Made by a program: the position numbers and the translations under genes. Source: Gillisia sp. Hel_I_86 (GTDB taxonomy: Bacteria > Bacteroidota > Bacteroidia > Flavobacteriales > Flavobacteriaceae). From it: a stretch of 64,000 nucleotides of DNA. The stretch spans positions 2,666,001 to 2,730,000 of the forward strand of contig NZ_VISE01000001.1 in assembly GCF_007827275.1 (NCBI RefSeq). The letters are read 5' to 3'. Position 1 is the stretch's first letter, and every line of letters starts with the position of its first letter. The notes beneath the pieces are model-generated. The model was not told the origin of the DNA. It saw nothing but the letters and a program-made list of their open reading frames with translations, and did no database searches. Shown piece by piece: positions 54,652-63,652 of the stretch.

Positions 54652-55005
54652 TTATGAATTTTTGGCAACATCTTCTACACGCTTAGCGGAATCTGCTTTA
54701 TTCAAGCTCAACCTTACAATGCTATCTTCCACCGCGATAAGATCATGAGGTACATTAGCCTCCAACGCAAGTAAATCTCCCTTCTTTACCATATGAACTT
54801 CCTCGTTAACCCCAAACTCTATACTGCCTTCGAATATTTCCACAACGATGGGGAAGGGAGTCTGGTGTTTTTTCATGATTTGACCTTTTTTAAAGACAAT
54901 TCTAATTTCCTTTCCGCTATTGGTATCCAATAATACTTTGATATTGGGGTTTTTTTCATTGTATTCAAGATCGTTGGTTAAAGATGCTGTTTTCATATTT
55001 TTCAT
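54652..55005 (-). CDS. Cupin-domain protein
   Basis: A 117-residue single-domain cupin. The first motif region reads IVFKKGQIMKKHQTPFPIVV and the second has LLALEANVPHDLIAVEDS. The metal-binding His set is only partly kept (H in motif 1 and in VPHD). It may be a small-molecule sensor or isomerase-like protein. It opens MKNMKTASLTNDLEY. The role is unknown; it is monocistronic between the restriction fragment and the IS200 remnant. Confidence 0.75.
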   Translation of the reverse strand: MKNMKTASLTNDLEYNEKNPNIKVLLDTNSGKEIRIVFKKGQIMKKHQTPFPIVVEIFEGSIEFGVNEEVHMVKKGDLLALEANVPHDLIAVEDSIVRLSLNKADSAKRVEDVAKNS

Positions 55006-55024
55006 ATTTATTTATCATTGAAAA

Positions 55025-55545
55025 ACCAGCGTCTTTGACGGTGGCTATGTTTTAAAGGTTTTGCCCATCTAAAACTTTTTAAGATGAGTAAATATAGAAA
55101 ATTAACATATATGTATTACAAATGTGACTACCATGTTGTGTTCACACCTAAGTATCGCTTTCAGATACTTGAAGGCATGGTCAAATCATTAGTTGAGCAT
55201 GATTTGCAAGTAATCAGTACATGGAAAGATGTAATGGTGTTAGAGATGAATGTACAAAAAGGCCACGTTCATCTAGTTTGTTCGATCCCTCCAAAAGTTT
55301 CAATATCAGAATATATGGGGGTTTTGAAAGGAAAGATTGCAATAAAACTTTTCAAAACTTATCCAAGTTTGAAACACAAGCCCTAGTGGGGCAATCATTT
55401 TTAGTCCAGAGGCTATTTTGTGAGCACAGTAGGGTTAGAGGAGGATATGATAAAACGGTATGTGAAATATCAAGAACATCACTGATGAGTCTTATGCCAC
55501 TTTGGAGCTAAATCTGAAAATCGAAGCCACCGTCTTTAACGGTGG
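55025..55545 (+). mobile_element. IS200-like element remnant
   Basis: Left hairpin ccagcgtc-ttt-gacggtgg (55025-55043) and right hairpin ccaccgt-cttta-acggtgg (55527-55545) frame a TnpA-type gene. Subterminal hairpins rather than inverted repeats are the mark of IS200/IS605 elements. The transposase has two nonsense codons, so the copy is not autonomous. Confidence 0.75.
55084..55485 (+). pseudogene. IS200-type Y1 transposase with two in-frame stops
   Basis: The frame runs 133 codons and contains the Y1 HUH motif (GHVHLVCSIPP; usually HxH) and VVFTPKYRFQIL. TAG stops occur at 55384 and 55402, where the family has a Tyr and a Trp (KP-*-WGNHF-*-SRGYFVSTVGLEEDM). The reading frame after both stops is well conserved, with no frameshift. 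Both are single-base changes from sense codons, so decay seems recent. Confidence 0.85.
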
Positions 55546-55614
55546 TTTTTTACTATTTGTTAAAACAAAGGGTAAATGAAATGTTTCACGAACATCGTTC
55601 TTTTAGGAAATAAT

Positions 55615-55680
55615 AAAACGAAACGTTAAAACGAAACGTTAAAACGTAAAACCATTATGGTCATAATCCGTAATGGTTTT
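55615..55680. repeat. 13-bp tandem repeat followed by a terminator hairpin
   Basis: aaaacgaaacgtt is repeated 2.5 times (55615-55647). It is followed by aaaaccatta/taatggtttt (55648-55680), a perfect 10-bp stem with T-rich ends that could terminate transcription. The downstream end of the nuo operon on the minus strand lies 55 bases to the right. Confidence 0.6.
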
Positions 55681-55735
55681 GCATACTATTGGTTTTGTCA
55701 CATCAATACATCTAAGATTTGACGCACGTAAATTT

Positions 55736-56059
55736 TTAAGAATTTTTCCAGTAATGCGGATTGGTATCTTCAGAAACCTGGTTCCAATAATCGGGGGTTA
55801 CCTTATGCCCATCAAAGGTTTTTAATTTACGCTCATAGACCCAAATCGTAGGATTAAAAACCATATGGGTTACTGCAACTGTATACAACTGTGGATCTTC
55901 TTCGGTTTTTCTTTTTTCTTCCTCAATAATTACTTCAAAGCCATTGTGTTCAAGCAATTTTTGCAAAAAATCTTTTCGGTTTTCTGTAACCTTCTTTTCA
56001 ACAAAAGTTACCCTGATTTCACCTATACTTCCAAAAGAATGTTTTCCTTCCAATGCCAT
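55736..56059 (-). CDS. Hypothetical protein at the end of the nuo operon
   Basis: A 107-residue soluble protein starting MALEGKHSFGSIGEIRVTFV. It has mixed strands and helices, a Lys/Glu-rich middle (EEEKRKTEEDPQL) and an aromatic C-terminal WVYERKLKTF...DYWNQV. It is 6 bases after nuoN on the same strand, so it is co-transcribed with complex I. No domain is recognised; it may be an accessory factor or an unrelated passenger. Confidence 0.6.
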   Translation of the reverse strand: MALEGKHSFGSIGEIRVTFVEKKVTENRKDFLQKLLEHNGFEVIIEEEKRKTEEDPQLYTVAVTHMVFNPTIWVYERKLKTFDGHKVTPDYWNQVSEDTNPHYWKNS

Positions 56060-56065
56060 AACTTT

Positions 56066-57493
56066 TTATTTAAAAACAGCGCTTAGTTCATATATATAAT
56101 CGTACAATGGGCTGTAAAGGCCTAATACTAAAATCCCTATCACGGTAATGATCAACCCTAACCGCATGTAGATCTTATTTTTGAAAAACGGAATGGGATG
56201 GTCATTCTGCCTTAAAAACATGGCCCTAATTACCAGCAAGTAATAATACAGGGAGATGGTAACGTTTACCACCGCCAGGAAAACCAGCAGATAATAGCCT
56301 TTACTGGCTGCTGCGGTATAGAGGAAGAATTTCCCAAAGAATCCCGCAACCGGGGGAATACCGGCCAGGGAGAATAAAGCAAGCATCATTATCATGCTTA
56401 ATTTGGGATTGGTACGGTACAACCCATTATAGTCGTCCATGTTTTCTTTGCCTGTTTCCAGGGAAATTGCCTGTACCACTCCAAAGGCGGCAAGGTTTGA
56501 AAAAATGTAGATCAATACAAAATATACCACCGTAGCTGTGCCCAACTGGGTGCCGGTGATTAATCCAAGCAAGATAAAACCTGCCTGGGCTATGGATGAA
56601 TAGGCCAGAAAACGTTTCATGTTTTGCTGGCGCAATGCAAATAAGTTACCGGTAAACATAGTAGCCAGGGCTATTACATAAATCAGGTTTTCCCAAACAT
56701 GCATAAGGGGCTTTAATACGGTGAACAACAATATCATTAAAATGAACACCGCGGCCCCTTTTGAAATAACCGAAAGGTAAGAGGCTATGCTTATTGGAGC
56801 ACCCTGGTAAACATCGGCGGTCCAAAAGTGGAAGGGGACCAGAGAAATTTTAAAGGCCAAGCCTGCAAAGAATAAGATAAATCCTAATATTGTCAGGTTA
56901 TTGGAGGTTATCACTTCAATAATATCATTGAAATAGATAGAACCGGTGGTGGCGCACAGCATTGAAATCCCGAATAAGGATACACCCGAGGCGAGTGCTG
57001 CTGAGAGGATTAATTTTATACCGGCTTCACTGGAGCTTCTTTTTATGATTTCATAGGCGGCAAGGGCAGCTACAGGAAGGGTCGATAGCTCAAGGCCCAG
57101 GTAGAACATTAGGAAATCGCCTGCCGAAATCATAAAATACATGCCCAGTAAAGAACAGAAGAGCAGGATGAAAAATTCGGTGCCCCGGTTTTGCTTGACT
57201 ATTTTTTCCTGCAGCCAGTCGGCAGATTGCAGTAAAAGGATAAACACGCCAATATTCAGGACATTTTTAAAGAAGTGGATAAGGTTATTGGTACGGAACA
57301 TCCCTCCAAAGAGGCTGCTTTCATCAATGGACATAAAACCAAGGGCCGTATGGATCCCGAACAGGAAGATTGCAAGGTGTACAATGCCGTTTTTTTTATT
57401 ATTGGGAATAAAAATTTCGGCTATGAGCAGTACTAATGCTATTATTAAAAGTAATATCTCGTGCCGCATGAGTAAAAAACTACTAAAATTCAT
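56066..57493 (-). CDS. nuoN: NADH-quinone oxidoreductase subunit N
   Basis: A 475-residue antiporter-like membrane subunit of complex I with about 14 transmembrane helices. The proton-channel segments (GLAFKISLVPFHFWTADVYQ; LAYSSIAQAGFILLGL) are conserved, including the discontinuous-helix lysine. It is last of the structural nuo genes here, 18 bases after nuoM. Inner-membrane proton pumping. Confidence 0.94.
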   Translation of the reverse strand: MNFSSFLLMRHEILLLIIALVLLIAEIFIPNNKKNGIVHLAIFLFGIHTALGFMSIDESSLFGGMFRTNNLIHFFKNVLNIGVFILLLQSADWLQEKIVKQNRGTEFFILLFCSLLGMYFMISAGDFLMFYLGLELSTLPVAALAAYEIIKRSSSEAGIKLILSAALASGVSLFGISMLCATTGSIYFNDIIEVITSNNLTILGFILFFAGLAFKISLVPFHFWTADVYQGAPISIASYLSVISKGAAVFILMILLFTVLKPLMHVWENLIYVIALATMFTGNLFALRQQNMKRFLAYSSIAQAGFILLGLITGTQLGTATVVYFVLIYIFSNLAAFGVVQAISLETGKENMDDYNGLYRTNPKLSMIMMLALFSLAGIPPVAGFFGKFFLYTAAASKGYYLLVFLAVVNVTISLYYYLLVIRAMFLRQNDHPIPFFKNKIYMRLGLIITVIGILVLGLYSPLYDYIYELSAVFK

Positions 57494-57511
57494 TTTAGTT
57501 TTCTCTTTAAA

Positions 57512-58999
57512 TTATAATACTCCTTGAATGAAAGGCTGTAAACTTTTCATAATCATTTCACTTAACCATAAAGGTGCAACTCCAATTCCTACTATCGGGA
57601 TAAGCAATAATAGTATTCCTGTGGTTTCAAACCAGGTAGCTTTTGGCAGGTTCAGGTATTCGTTGTTTTTTACAGGTCCCATCAGCATAATTCCAACTAC
57701 CCTCAAAATGTAAACTGCCGTAACCACAATGGCCGAAACCGAAATAATGGTGGCTATCCTGTAGAACATTCCTTCATTTTGAAATGCGCCCACAAAAATG
57801 TTCATTTCGGCAACAAATCCGCTAAAGCCGGGCAATCCCAGGGAAGCCAATCCGGCAATCACATAAATGACCGATATAAACGGGATGACCTTTAAAAGCC
57901 CTCCAAGTTTGGTAATATCGCGGGTATGGGTCCTGCTGTATATCATCCCAATCAAGGCAAAGAAAAGCGCGGTAATGAAACCGTGGGATAAAGATTGTAG
58001 GATAGCCCCGTTCCATGCGGTTTTATTCAACATCAACAAGGCGAACAAGACCAGCCCTAAGTGGCTTACCGAAGAATAGGCATTTATATATTTTAAGTCT
58101 GTTTGTCTTATTGCTGCAAAAGCACCGTAAATAACACCTGTGGCCGACAAGATGATAAAAAACCAGGACCATTCTATAGCCCCTAGTGGCAAAAGGAACA
58201 TCGCTACCCTAAATACACCATACCCCCCCAGTTTCATTAATACCCCGGCATGTAGCATAGATACTGCGGTAGGGGCAGAGGAATGCCCATCGGGAGACCA
58301 GGTGTGGAAGGGAAATAAGGCACTAATGACCGCAAAGCCTATAAAGGTTAACGGGAAAAATAGTTTTTGAGCTTCAAAGGGGATATTTACTTTAGCAATT
58401 TCAAGGATGTTAAAAGTTAAAGCACCTCCATCTGCATTGGAATTAAAGTATATCCCCAATATACCCACCAGTAAGACCGCGGAAGCCCCCATTAACATTA
58501 AAGTGAGTTTCATAGCCGAATATTCCCTGGGACCGGAGCCCCAAATGCCAATTAATAAATACATGGGGATCACGGCAATTTCATAGAAAAGAAACAGAGT
58601 AAAAAGATCTATTGAAATAAAAACCCCATAAACCCCGGTGGAAAGAACGATTAAAGAAATAAAAAATTCTTTTGGTAGATCATCTATTTTCCAGGAAATG
58701 AAAACCCCTGCCAGCACTATGATGGAGGTGAGCAGGATCAAGGCTACCGAAATACCGTCGACCCCAATATGATAATGAATGTTGAACTCCTCAAACCAGA
58801 CAAGGTCCCGGGTAAAAACCATGACACTATCGTTAATGGTTTTTTCCTTTAGATAGGCAAAAATCAGGTTTATGGCCATGGCAAGCTGTATGAGCCCGCC
58901 AAACATAGAGACCATTCGGGCCTGGATTAAGCCTTTTGTAAAGATCAACACGATCATAACAAGTACGGGAACTATGACAAAGAGTGATAAGATGTCCAT
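57512..58999 (-). CDS. nuoM: NADH-quinone oxidoreductase subunit M
   Basis: A 495-residue antiporter-like subunit. FHIHYHIGVDGISVAL-type opening (NIHYHIGVDGISVALIL), the Glu of helix 5 (FLFYEIAVIPMYLLIG), ALFPFHTWSPDGHSSAPTAV and YINAYSSVSHLGLV carry the channel residues. It is separated from nuoL by 225 bases of AT-rich sequence with no gene, the widest gap in this operon. Confidence 0.95.
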   Translation of the reverse strand: MDILSLFVIVPVLVMIVLIFTKGLIQARMVSMFGGLIQLAMAINLIFAYLKEKTINDSVMVFTRDLVWFEEFNIHYHIGVDGISVALILLTSIIVLAGVFISWKIDDLPKEFFISLIVLSTGVYGVFISIDLFTLFLFYEIAVIPMYLLIGIWGSGPREYSAMKLTLMLMGASAVLLVGILGIYFNSNADGGALTFNILEIAKVNIPFEAQKLFFPLTFIGFAVISALFPFHTWSPDGHSSAPTAVSMLHAGVLMKLGGYGVFRVAMFLLPLGAIEWSWFFIILSATGVIYGAFAAIRQTDLKYINAYSSVSHLGLVLFALLMLNKTAWNGAILQSLSHGFITALFFALIGMIYSRTHTRDITKLGGLLKVIPFISVIYVIAGLASLGLPGFSGFVAEMNIFVGAFQNEGMFYRIATIISVSAIVVTAVYILRVVGIMLMGPVKNNEYLNLPKATWFETTGILLLLIPIVGIGVAPLWLSEMIMKSLQPFIQGVL

Positions 59000-59224
59000 A
59001 TTCTTCTATAATTTAAAATAACAGGTTTCAAAACTCAAATAGACTCCAGATACAAGCCTTAAAACAAAAGACAGGATATTCATGTGCAACCAGATTTTCA
59101 GGATTTAACCTATTTTATTTTTTAATAATTGCTGAAAATATTTATTTCAATTCTGCTGACTCCTGATTTAATTCTTCGATAACTATTTTGTTTGAAACAC
59201 CATGAGATTTGTCATTTGTTTTTT

Positions 59225-61147
59225 CTAATTGCTGGTCCATAAGTAAATAAACACCAGCGCCAGTACCACGACCCCTCCAATAAAACCAAAGGCATAGTCC
59301 TGGACTTTCCCAGATTGCAAAGCTTTTATTTTCTGTGAAACCACTACTGTTTTATTTCCAATGCCCTCCATGGTACCGTCTACATATTTTTTATCAAAGA
59401 AAGCGATGGGGGCAGAGATTCGTTTAAATATCAGTTTACGGGTTATAAAAAGATAGAGTTCATCAACGTAAAATTTGGCACTGGTCCATCGATAAAAGAC
59501 ACCAAAAGCATTTGCGAACCTGTTGGCCAGGTCATTTTCTTTTTTATAGAATACCCAGGCCAGTATAATTCCTATTAGTCCAACCCCAATGGCAATGGCA
59601 GCCAGGGGATAATTTAAGTGGGCTTCAAAGCCAGTTTTATCGGCTGTTACAAACTTGCTAAAAGGAATAAAGCCTACCCCTGCACTAAGTACTGCCAATA
59701 TGATTAGCGGTAATGTCATAGAAGATGGGGGCTCATGGGGTGTATGCTTATAGTTGGTCTCTTTTCCCCAAAAAATCCCGAAATAAAGCCGGAACATGTA
59801 AAATGCGGTCAATCCGGCTACAAACACTCCAATTCCATAAATAAAGAGGTTGTTCTCAAAAGCCGCCACCAAAATTTCATCTTTGCTCCAAAATCCCGCC
59901 AGTGGTGGAACCCCGGAAATAGCCAAAGCTGCTATTAAAAAAGTGATATTGGTAATGGGCATATATTTCCTGAGGCCGCCCATATCTTTTAAATAATTGC
60001 TATGGACCGCATGGATTACCGAGCCTGCCCCAAGGAATAGTAAAGCTTTAAACATGGCGTGGGTAAACAGGTGGAACATGGAAGCCATATAACCAACCCC
60101 TTCATGCCCGTCGAAACCCGATACCCCTAAAGCCATCATCATGTAGCCCAGTTGTGACATGGTAGAAAAGGCCAGTACCCGTTTAATATCGGTTTGGGTA
60201 ATGGCTATTATTGCTGCGAACAATGCTGAAAAGGCACCTATATAAGCCACAATTTGCAAGGCAAAGCCTTCTTCAACCATAAAATACATGGGGAATAGGC
60301 GGGCTACCAAATAAACTCCGGCCACTACCATGGTAGCGGCGTGAATTAAGGCAGAAACAGGCGTGGGGCCTTCCATGGCGTCCGGCAACCAAATATGTAA
60401 GGGGAACATGGCCGATTTTCCGGCCCCTCCTATAAAGATTAAAATTAATGCCCAGGTAATAACCGATAACCCCATAAAGGAAGTAGAAGCCCAGTTTAAA
60501 ATGGCAGTGCCTTCAGGATTATTTAAAGTTTCAAAATCGAAGGTGCCGGTATAAAATCCAATTATAAGAATGCCTATCAAAAATCCGAAATCGGCAAACC
60601 TGGTCACTATAAAGGCTTTTTTTGCGGCTGCAACCGCTGAGTTTTTGGTGTAGTAATATCCAATTAACAAAAATGAAGAAACCCCTACCAGTTCCCAGAA
60701 GATATATAGCTGAAAAAGATTGGTAGCTAACACCAATCCGTACATAGAAAAAGTAAATAATCCCAGAAAGGCAAAGAATTTTGTATAACCTTCGTCATCT
60801 TTCATATAGCCCCTGCTGTAAATATGTACCATTAAGGAGACGGTAGATACCACGATAAGCATCATTACAGAAATAGGGTCTATAAGGATTCCCATATCTA
60901 TATGTAGCGTATCGGTAAAGTTCAGCCAGAGCATTTTTTCAACGAAGGTTTGATATGCACCATTTACTTTCCCCTGAACAAAAAAATACTCATATGCGGA
61001 ATAAAAAGAAAGTATGGTAGAAATGGCCAGTCCCGATACCCCCATGGAGCCCGAGACGGCCGGTTTGATTTTTTTATTGAAAATTCCCAGTACCAAAAAC
61101 AGCGCTAAGGGAATTAATGGAATTAAGAGGATATAACTTAAGTTCAT
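59225..61147 (-). CDS. nuoL: NADH-quinone oxidoreductase subunit L
   Basis: A 640-residue antiporter-like subunit with the long C-terminal lateral helix. Characteristic blocks: SLMVHIYSRGYMKDDEGYTK, LYIFWELVGVSSFLLIGYYY, KSAMFPLHIWLPDAMEGPTP and VLAFSTMSQLGYMMMALG. It is 11 bases after nuoK. Length is normal for NuoL. Confidence 0.95.
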   Translation of the reverse strand: MNLSYILLIPLIPLALFLVLGIFNKKIKPAVSGSMGVSGLAISTILSFYSAYEYFFVQGKVNGAYQTFVEKMLWLNFTDTLHIDMGILIDPISVMMLIVVSTVSLMVHIYSRGYMKDDEGYTKFFAFLGLFTFSMYGLVLATNLFQLYIFWELVGVSSFLLIGYYYTKNSAVAAAKKAFIVTRFADFGFLIGILIIGFYTGTFDFETLNNPEGTAILNWASTSFMGLSVITWALILIFIGGAGKSAMFPLHIWLPDAMEGPTPVSALIHAATMVVAGVYLVARLFPMYFMVEEGFALQIVAYIGAFSALFAAIIAITQTDIKRVLAFSTMSQLGYMMMALGVSGFDGHEGVGYMASMFHLFTHAMFKALLFLGAGSVIHAVHSNYLKDMGGLRKYMPITNITFLIAALAISGVPPLAGFWSKDEILVAAFENNLFIYGIGVFVAGLTAFYMFRLYFGIFWGKETNYKHTPHEPPSSMTLPLIILAVLSAGVGFIPFSKFVTADKTGFEAHLNYPLAAIAIGVGLIGIILAWVFYKKENDLANRFANAFGVFYRWTSAKFYVDELYLFITRKLIFKRISAPIAFFDKKYVDGTMEGIGNKTVVVSQKIKALQSGKVQDYAFGFIGGVVVLALVFIYLWTSN

Positions 61148-61158
61148 AACGTCAAATA

Positions 61159-61476
61159 TTAGTACTTCATCGTTTCAGTGTCCTTAACTTCTACAGAGTT
61201 TATTTGCCGGTAAAGGTTGATTATGATGGATACTGCCAGGGCAGTTTCGGCTGCGGCTACGGCTATGATAAAAATGGAATACACGACCCCTTGCAGCACA
61301 TCGGGGTACAGGTATTTATTAATTACCACAAAATTTATTGCTGAAGCATTCAGGATCAGTTCTACCGAAATTAAAATGGAAATCAGGTTTGTTCGTGTTA
61401 TAAATCCGTAAACCCCAATAAAAAACAAAATAGAGGTTACAGTAAGGATTTCGGCAATGCTAATTCCGGGTATCAT
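61159..61476 (-). CDS. nuoK: NADH-quinone oxidoreductase subunit K
   Basis: A 105-residue three-helix membrane subunit. The channel glutamates lie in NLISILISVELILNASAINF and AAAETALAVSIIINLYR. Normal size. It is 57 bases after nuoJ on the same strand. Confidence 0.94.
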   Translation of the reverse strand: MIPGISIAEILTVTSILFFIGVYGFITRTNLISILISVELILNASAINFVVINKYLYPDVLQGVVYSIFIIAVAAAETALAVSIIINLYRQINSVEVKDTETMKY

Positions 61477-61533
61477 ATTGTTAACTTTTAATTATTGTAT
61501 TGAATATCATTATCTATGGTTTTAAACCAGTAA

Positions 61534-62091
61534 TTAACTTTCCAGAACTTTTTCTTTTTCCGGTTTGGATATATTTTCGGTTTTATCCCTGGTAACCTTT
61601 CCGCCCTTGGCTATTACAATTGCTCCAATCATTGTAGCCAGCAACAACACGCTTATTACTTCAAAAGGGAGTATAAAGCCCCCCTCCCCATAGTTTAATA
61701 ATTTAAACCCAATATCAGCGGTAGTGGTGGTCACTGAATTAGGAACCGCCTGAAAAGGATGCGTATAGATGGTCGTTAAGAAAACTGCCAAGCCAATTAA
61801 ACAGGTAAGTGCCGCCATGATCCGTTTGGATTTTTTGGCCATTTCCAGCTCCATCTCTATATGGTGCACCAGTAAAACCGAAAATATGATAAGTACGATA
61901 ATACCCCCGGCATAGACCGTAAGCTGGATGGCTGCCAGAAAATTGTAATCGGCCATAAAATATAAGCCTGCAATTCCAATAAGCACAAACAGCAGATAAA
62001 TCACAGACCGGAGCATTTTTCGGCTGGTAACAGAGGCAATTGCTGAAACCACCATGATAAGTGCTAAAACATAAAAAACAATTTTTTCCAT
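61534..62091 (-). CDS. nuoJ: NADH-quinone oxidoreductase subunit J
   Basis: A 185-residue membrane subunit with five helices. AIQLTVYAGGIIVLIIFSVL is the conserved helix-3 π-bulge region. A charged tail (DKTENISKPEKEKVLES) ends the protein. It is 4 bases after nuoI. Confidence 0.92.
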   Translation of the reverse strand: MEKIVFYVLALIMVVSAIASVTSRKMLRSVIYLLFVLIGIAGLYFMADYNFLAAIQLTVYAGGIIVLIIFSVLLVHHIEMELEMAKKSKRIMAALTCLIGLAVFLTTIYTHPFQAVPNSVTTTTADIGFKLLNYGEGGFILPFEVISVLLLATMIGAIVIAKGGKVTRDKTENISKPEKEKVLES

Positions 62092-62095
62092 AAGC

Positions 62096-62572
62096 TTAAT
62101 CTTCTATACCTGCTTTTACTTTGGATCCCGGTTTGTTTAAAACCCTGGTAAGCTGGGTCCTGTCATACACCGAATTTTCATAATTCTGTGCCCATTTAAT
62201 CGCATCGGTGGGGCAAGCTTCAATACATAAGCCGCACATGGTGCACATGCCCAAATGATAAATGTGCTTGTCTATCTTTTTTTTCTTTTTACCTGTGTCC
62301 TCATCTATAGCACGGTCCCAGATAATTTCAATAGTGCCGTTAGGACAGGCAATTTCACATTTCTGGCAACCAGTGCACTGGTGTTCATTTTTTTCGTCAT
62401 GGGGCATTACTACTTCCCCACGAAAACGTTCAAACATTTTTAAGGTGTCCCGGTTGTCTGGATATTGTTGGGTAATTGCCCCTTTTCTGGAATTAAGGAA
62501 ATATTTTCCCGTAACGCTCATTCCGGTGAGCAGTGTTTTTATTCCGTTGTATATCTCTGATAAATAACTCAT
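62096..62572 (-). CDS. nuoI: NADH-quinone oxidoreductase subunit I
   Basis: A 158-residue ferredoxin-like subunit of the peripheral arm with two 4Fe-4S motifs: CTGCQKCEIACP and CTMCGLCIEACP. It passes electrons toward the quinone site. With EFG missing at this locus it may be the entry point for electrons from a soluble donor. It is 5 bases after nuoH. Confidence 0.95.
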   Translation of the reverse strand: MSYLSEIYNGIKTLLTGMSVTGKYFLNSRKGAITQQYPDNRDTLKMFERFRGEVVMPHDEKNEHQCTGCQKCEIACPNGTIEIIWDRAIDEDTGKKKKKIDKHIYHLGMCTMCGLCIEACPTDAIKWAQNYENSVYDRTQLTRVLNKPGSKVKAGIED

Positions 62573-62577
62573 AATTT

Positions 62578-63642
62578 CTAGAATTGAATAGTGAAATTAA
62601 GCCATACAATTACCGCCATGATTACAATGTTTACCAGATTGATGGGCAGCAAATACTTCCATTCCAGGGTAAGCAGCTGGTCTACTCTTAACCTTGGGAA
62701 GGTCCACCTAAACCACATCATTAAAAATACCAGCACAAAGGTTTTTGCCAGGAACCAGAAAACACCCAACCAGGGTATAGATTGGGTAATGCCAAAAGGG
62801 GAAAGCCATCCCCCAAAGAAAACGGTGGTGGCAATTGCCGCAATTATAAACATGTTGATGAATTCTGCTAAAAAGAAATAGGCGAATTTCATCCCTGAAT
62901 ATTCGGTATGGAACCCTGCGCCCAGTTCAGATTCGGCTTCAACCATATCAAAAGGGGCTCGGTTGGTTTCGGCGGTTCCGGCAATCATATAAATCATAAA
63001 GGCAATAATGGCGGGAATATGCCCCTGCACAATCAACCATCCGTTTTTTTGAACCTCTATGATCTCTGAAAGTTGTAGGCTTCCGGTGATTAAGATCATG
63101 GTAAGCAGGGAAAGACCTATGGAAAGTTCATAACTTATAGTTTGAACACCACTTCTCATGGCACCTATCAAAGCGAATTTATTATTACTGCTCCAGCCCC
63201 CGAGAAGGATACCTATAACCCCTACCGATGAAATTGCGATGAGGAAGAAAATACCAATATTAATATCGAATGCTTGTAGATCCTTGGTAAATGGAAACAC
63301 GGCCAGTGCCATTAATGAAGAAATAATGACAAAGTAAGGAGCTAAATTGTATAAAAATTTATCGGCTTTTACGGTGCCTGTAAGCTCCTTGGACACAAGT
63401 TTTAAAGCATCGGCCATGGTTTGCAACAACCCATGAAAACCAACCCTGTTTGGCCCAATCCTTAATTGAAACCAAGCGGCTACTTTTCTTTCCATTAAAA
63501 CCAGATATAAGCCCAGAACAGCAAAAAGGGTCAGATAAGCTAGGGCAATCAATGCCATTTCTATAATACCAACGGCCATTGCCGGCATGATATTTAGAAG
63601 CCAGTTGTGAATATTGTTTGCTATACTTAAAGGTATATTCAT
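62578..63642 (-). CDS. nuoH: NADH-quinone oxidoreductase subunit H
   Basis: A 354-residue membrane subunit at the junction with the peripheral arm, forming part of the quinone chamber. AAWFQLRIGPNRVGFHGLLQ, ETNRAPFDMVEAESELGAGF and YSGMKFAYFFLAEF are the classic signatures. It follows nuoD by 10 bases with no nuoE, nuoF or nuoG between. Confidence 0.96.
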   Translation of the reverse strand: MNIPLSIANNIHNWLLNIMPAMAVGIIEMALIALAYLTLFAVLGLYLVLMERKVAAWFQLRIGPNRVGFHGLLQTMADALKLVSKELTGTVKADKFLYNLAPYFVIISSLMALAVFPFTKDLQAFDINIGIFFLIAISSVGVIGILLGGWSSNNKFALIGAMRSGVQTISYELSIGLSLLTMILITGSLQLSEIIEVQKNGWLIVQGHIPAIIAFMIYMIAGTAETNRAPFDMVEAESELGAGFHTEYSGMKFAYFFLAEFINMFIIAAIATTVFFGGWLSPFGITQSIPWLGVFWFLAKTFVLVFLMMWFRWTFPRLRVDQLLTLEWKYLLPINLVNIVIMAVIVWLNFTIQF

Positions 63643-63652
63643 TGCATTAATT

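Noticed and set aside
55221-55511. 96-residue frame overlapping the IS200 transposase
   Set aside because: The conserved TnpA sequence continues in the original frame across two stops, so no frameshift is needed and this frame is a shadow.
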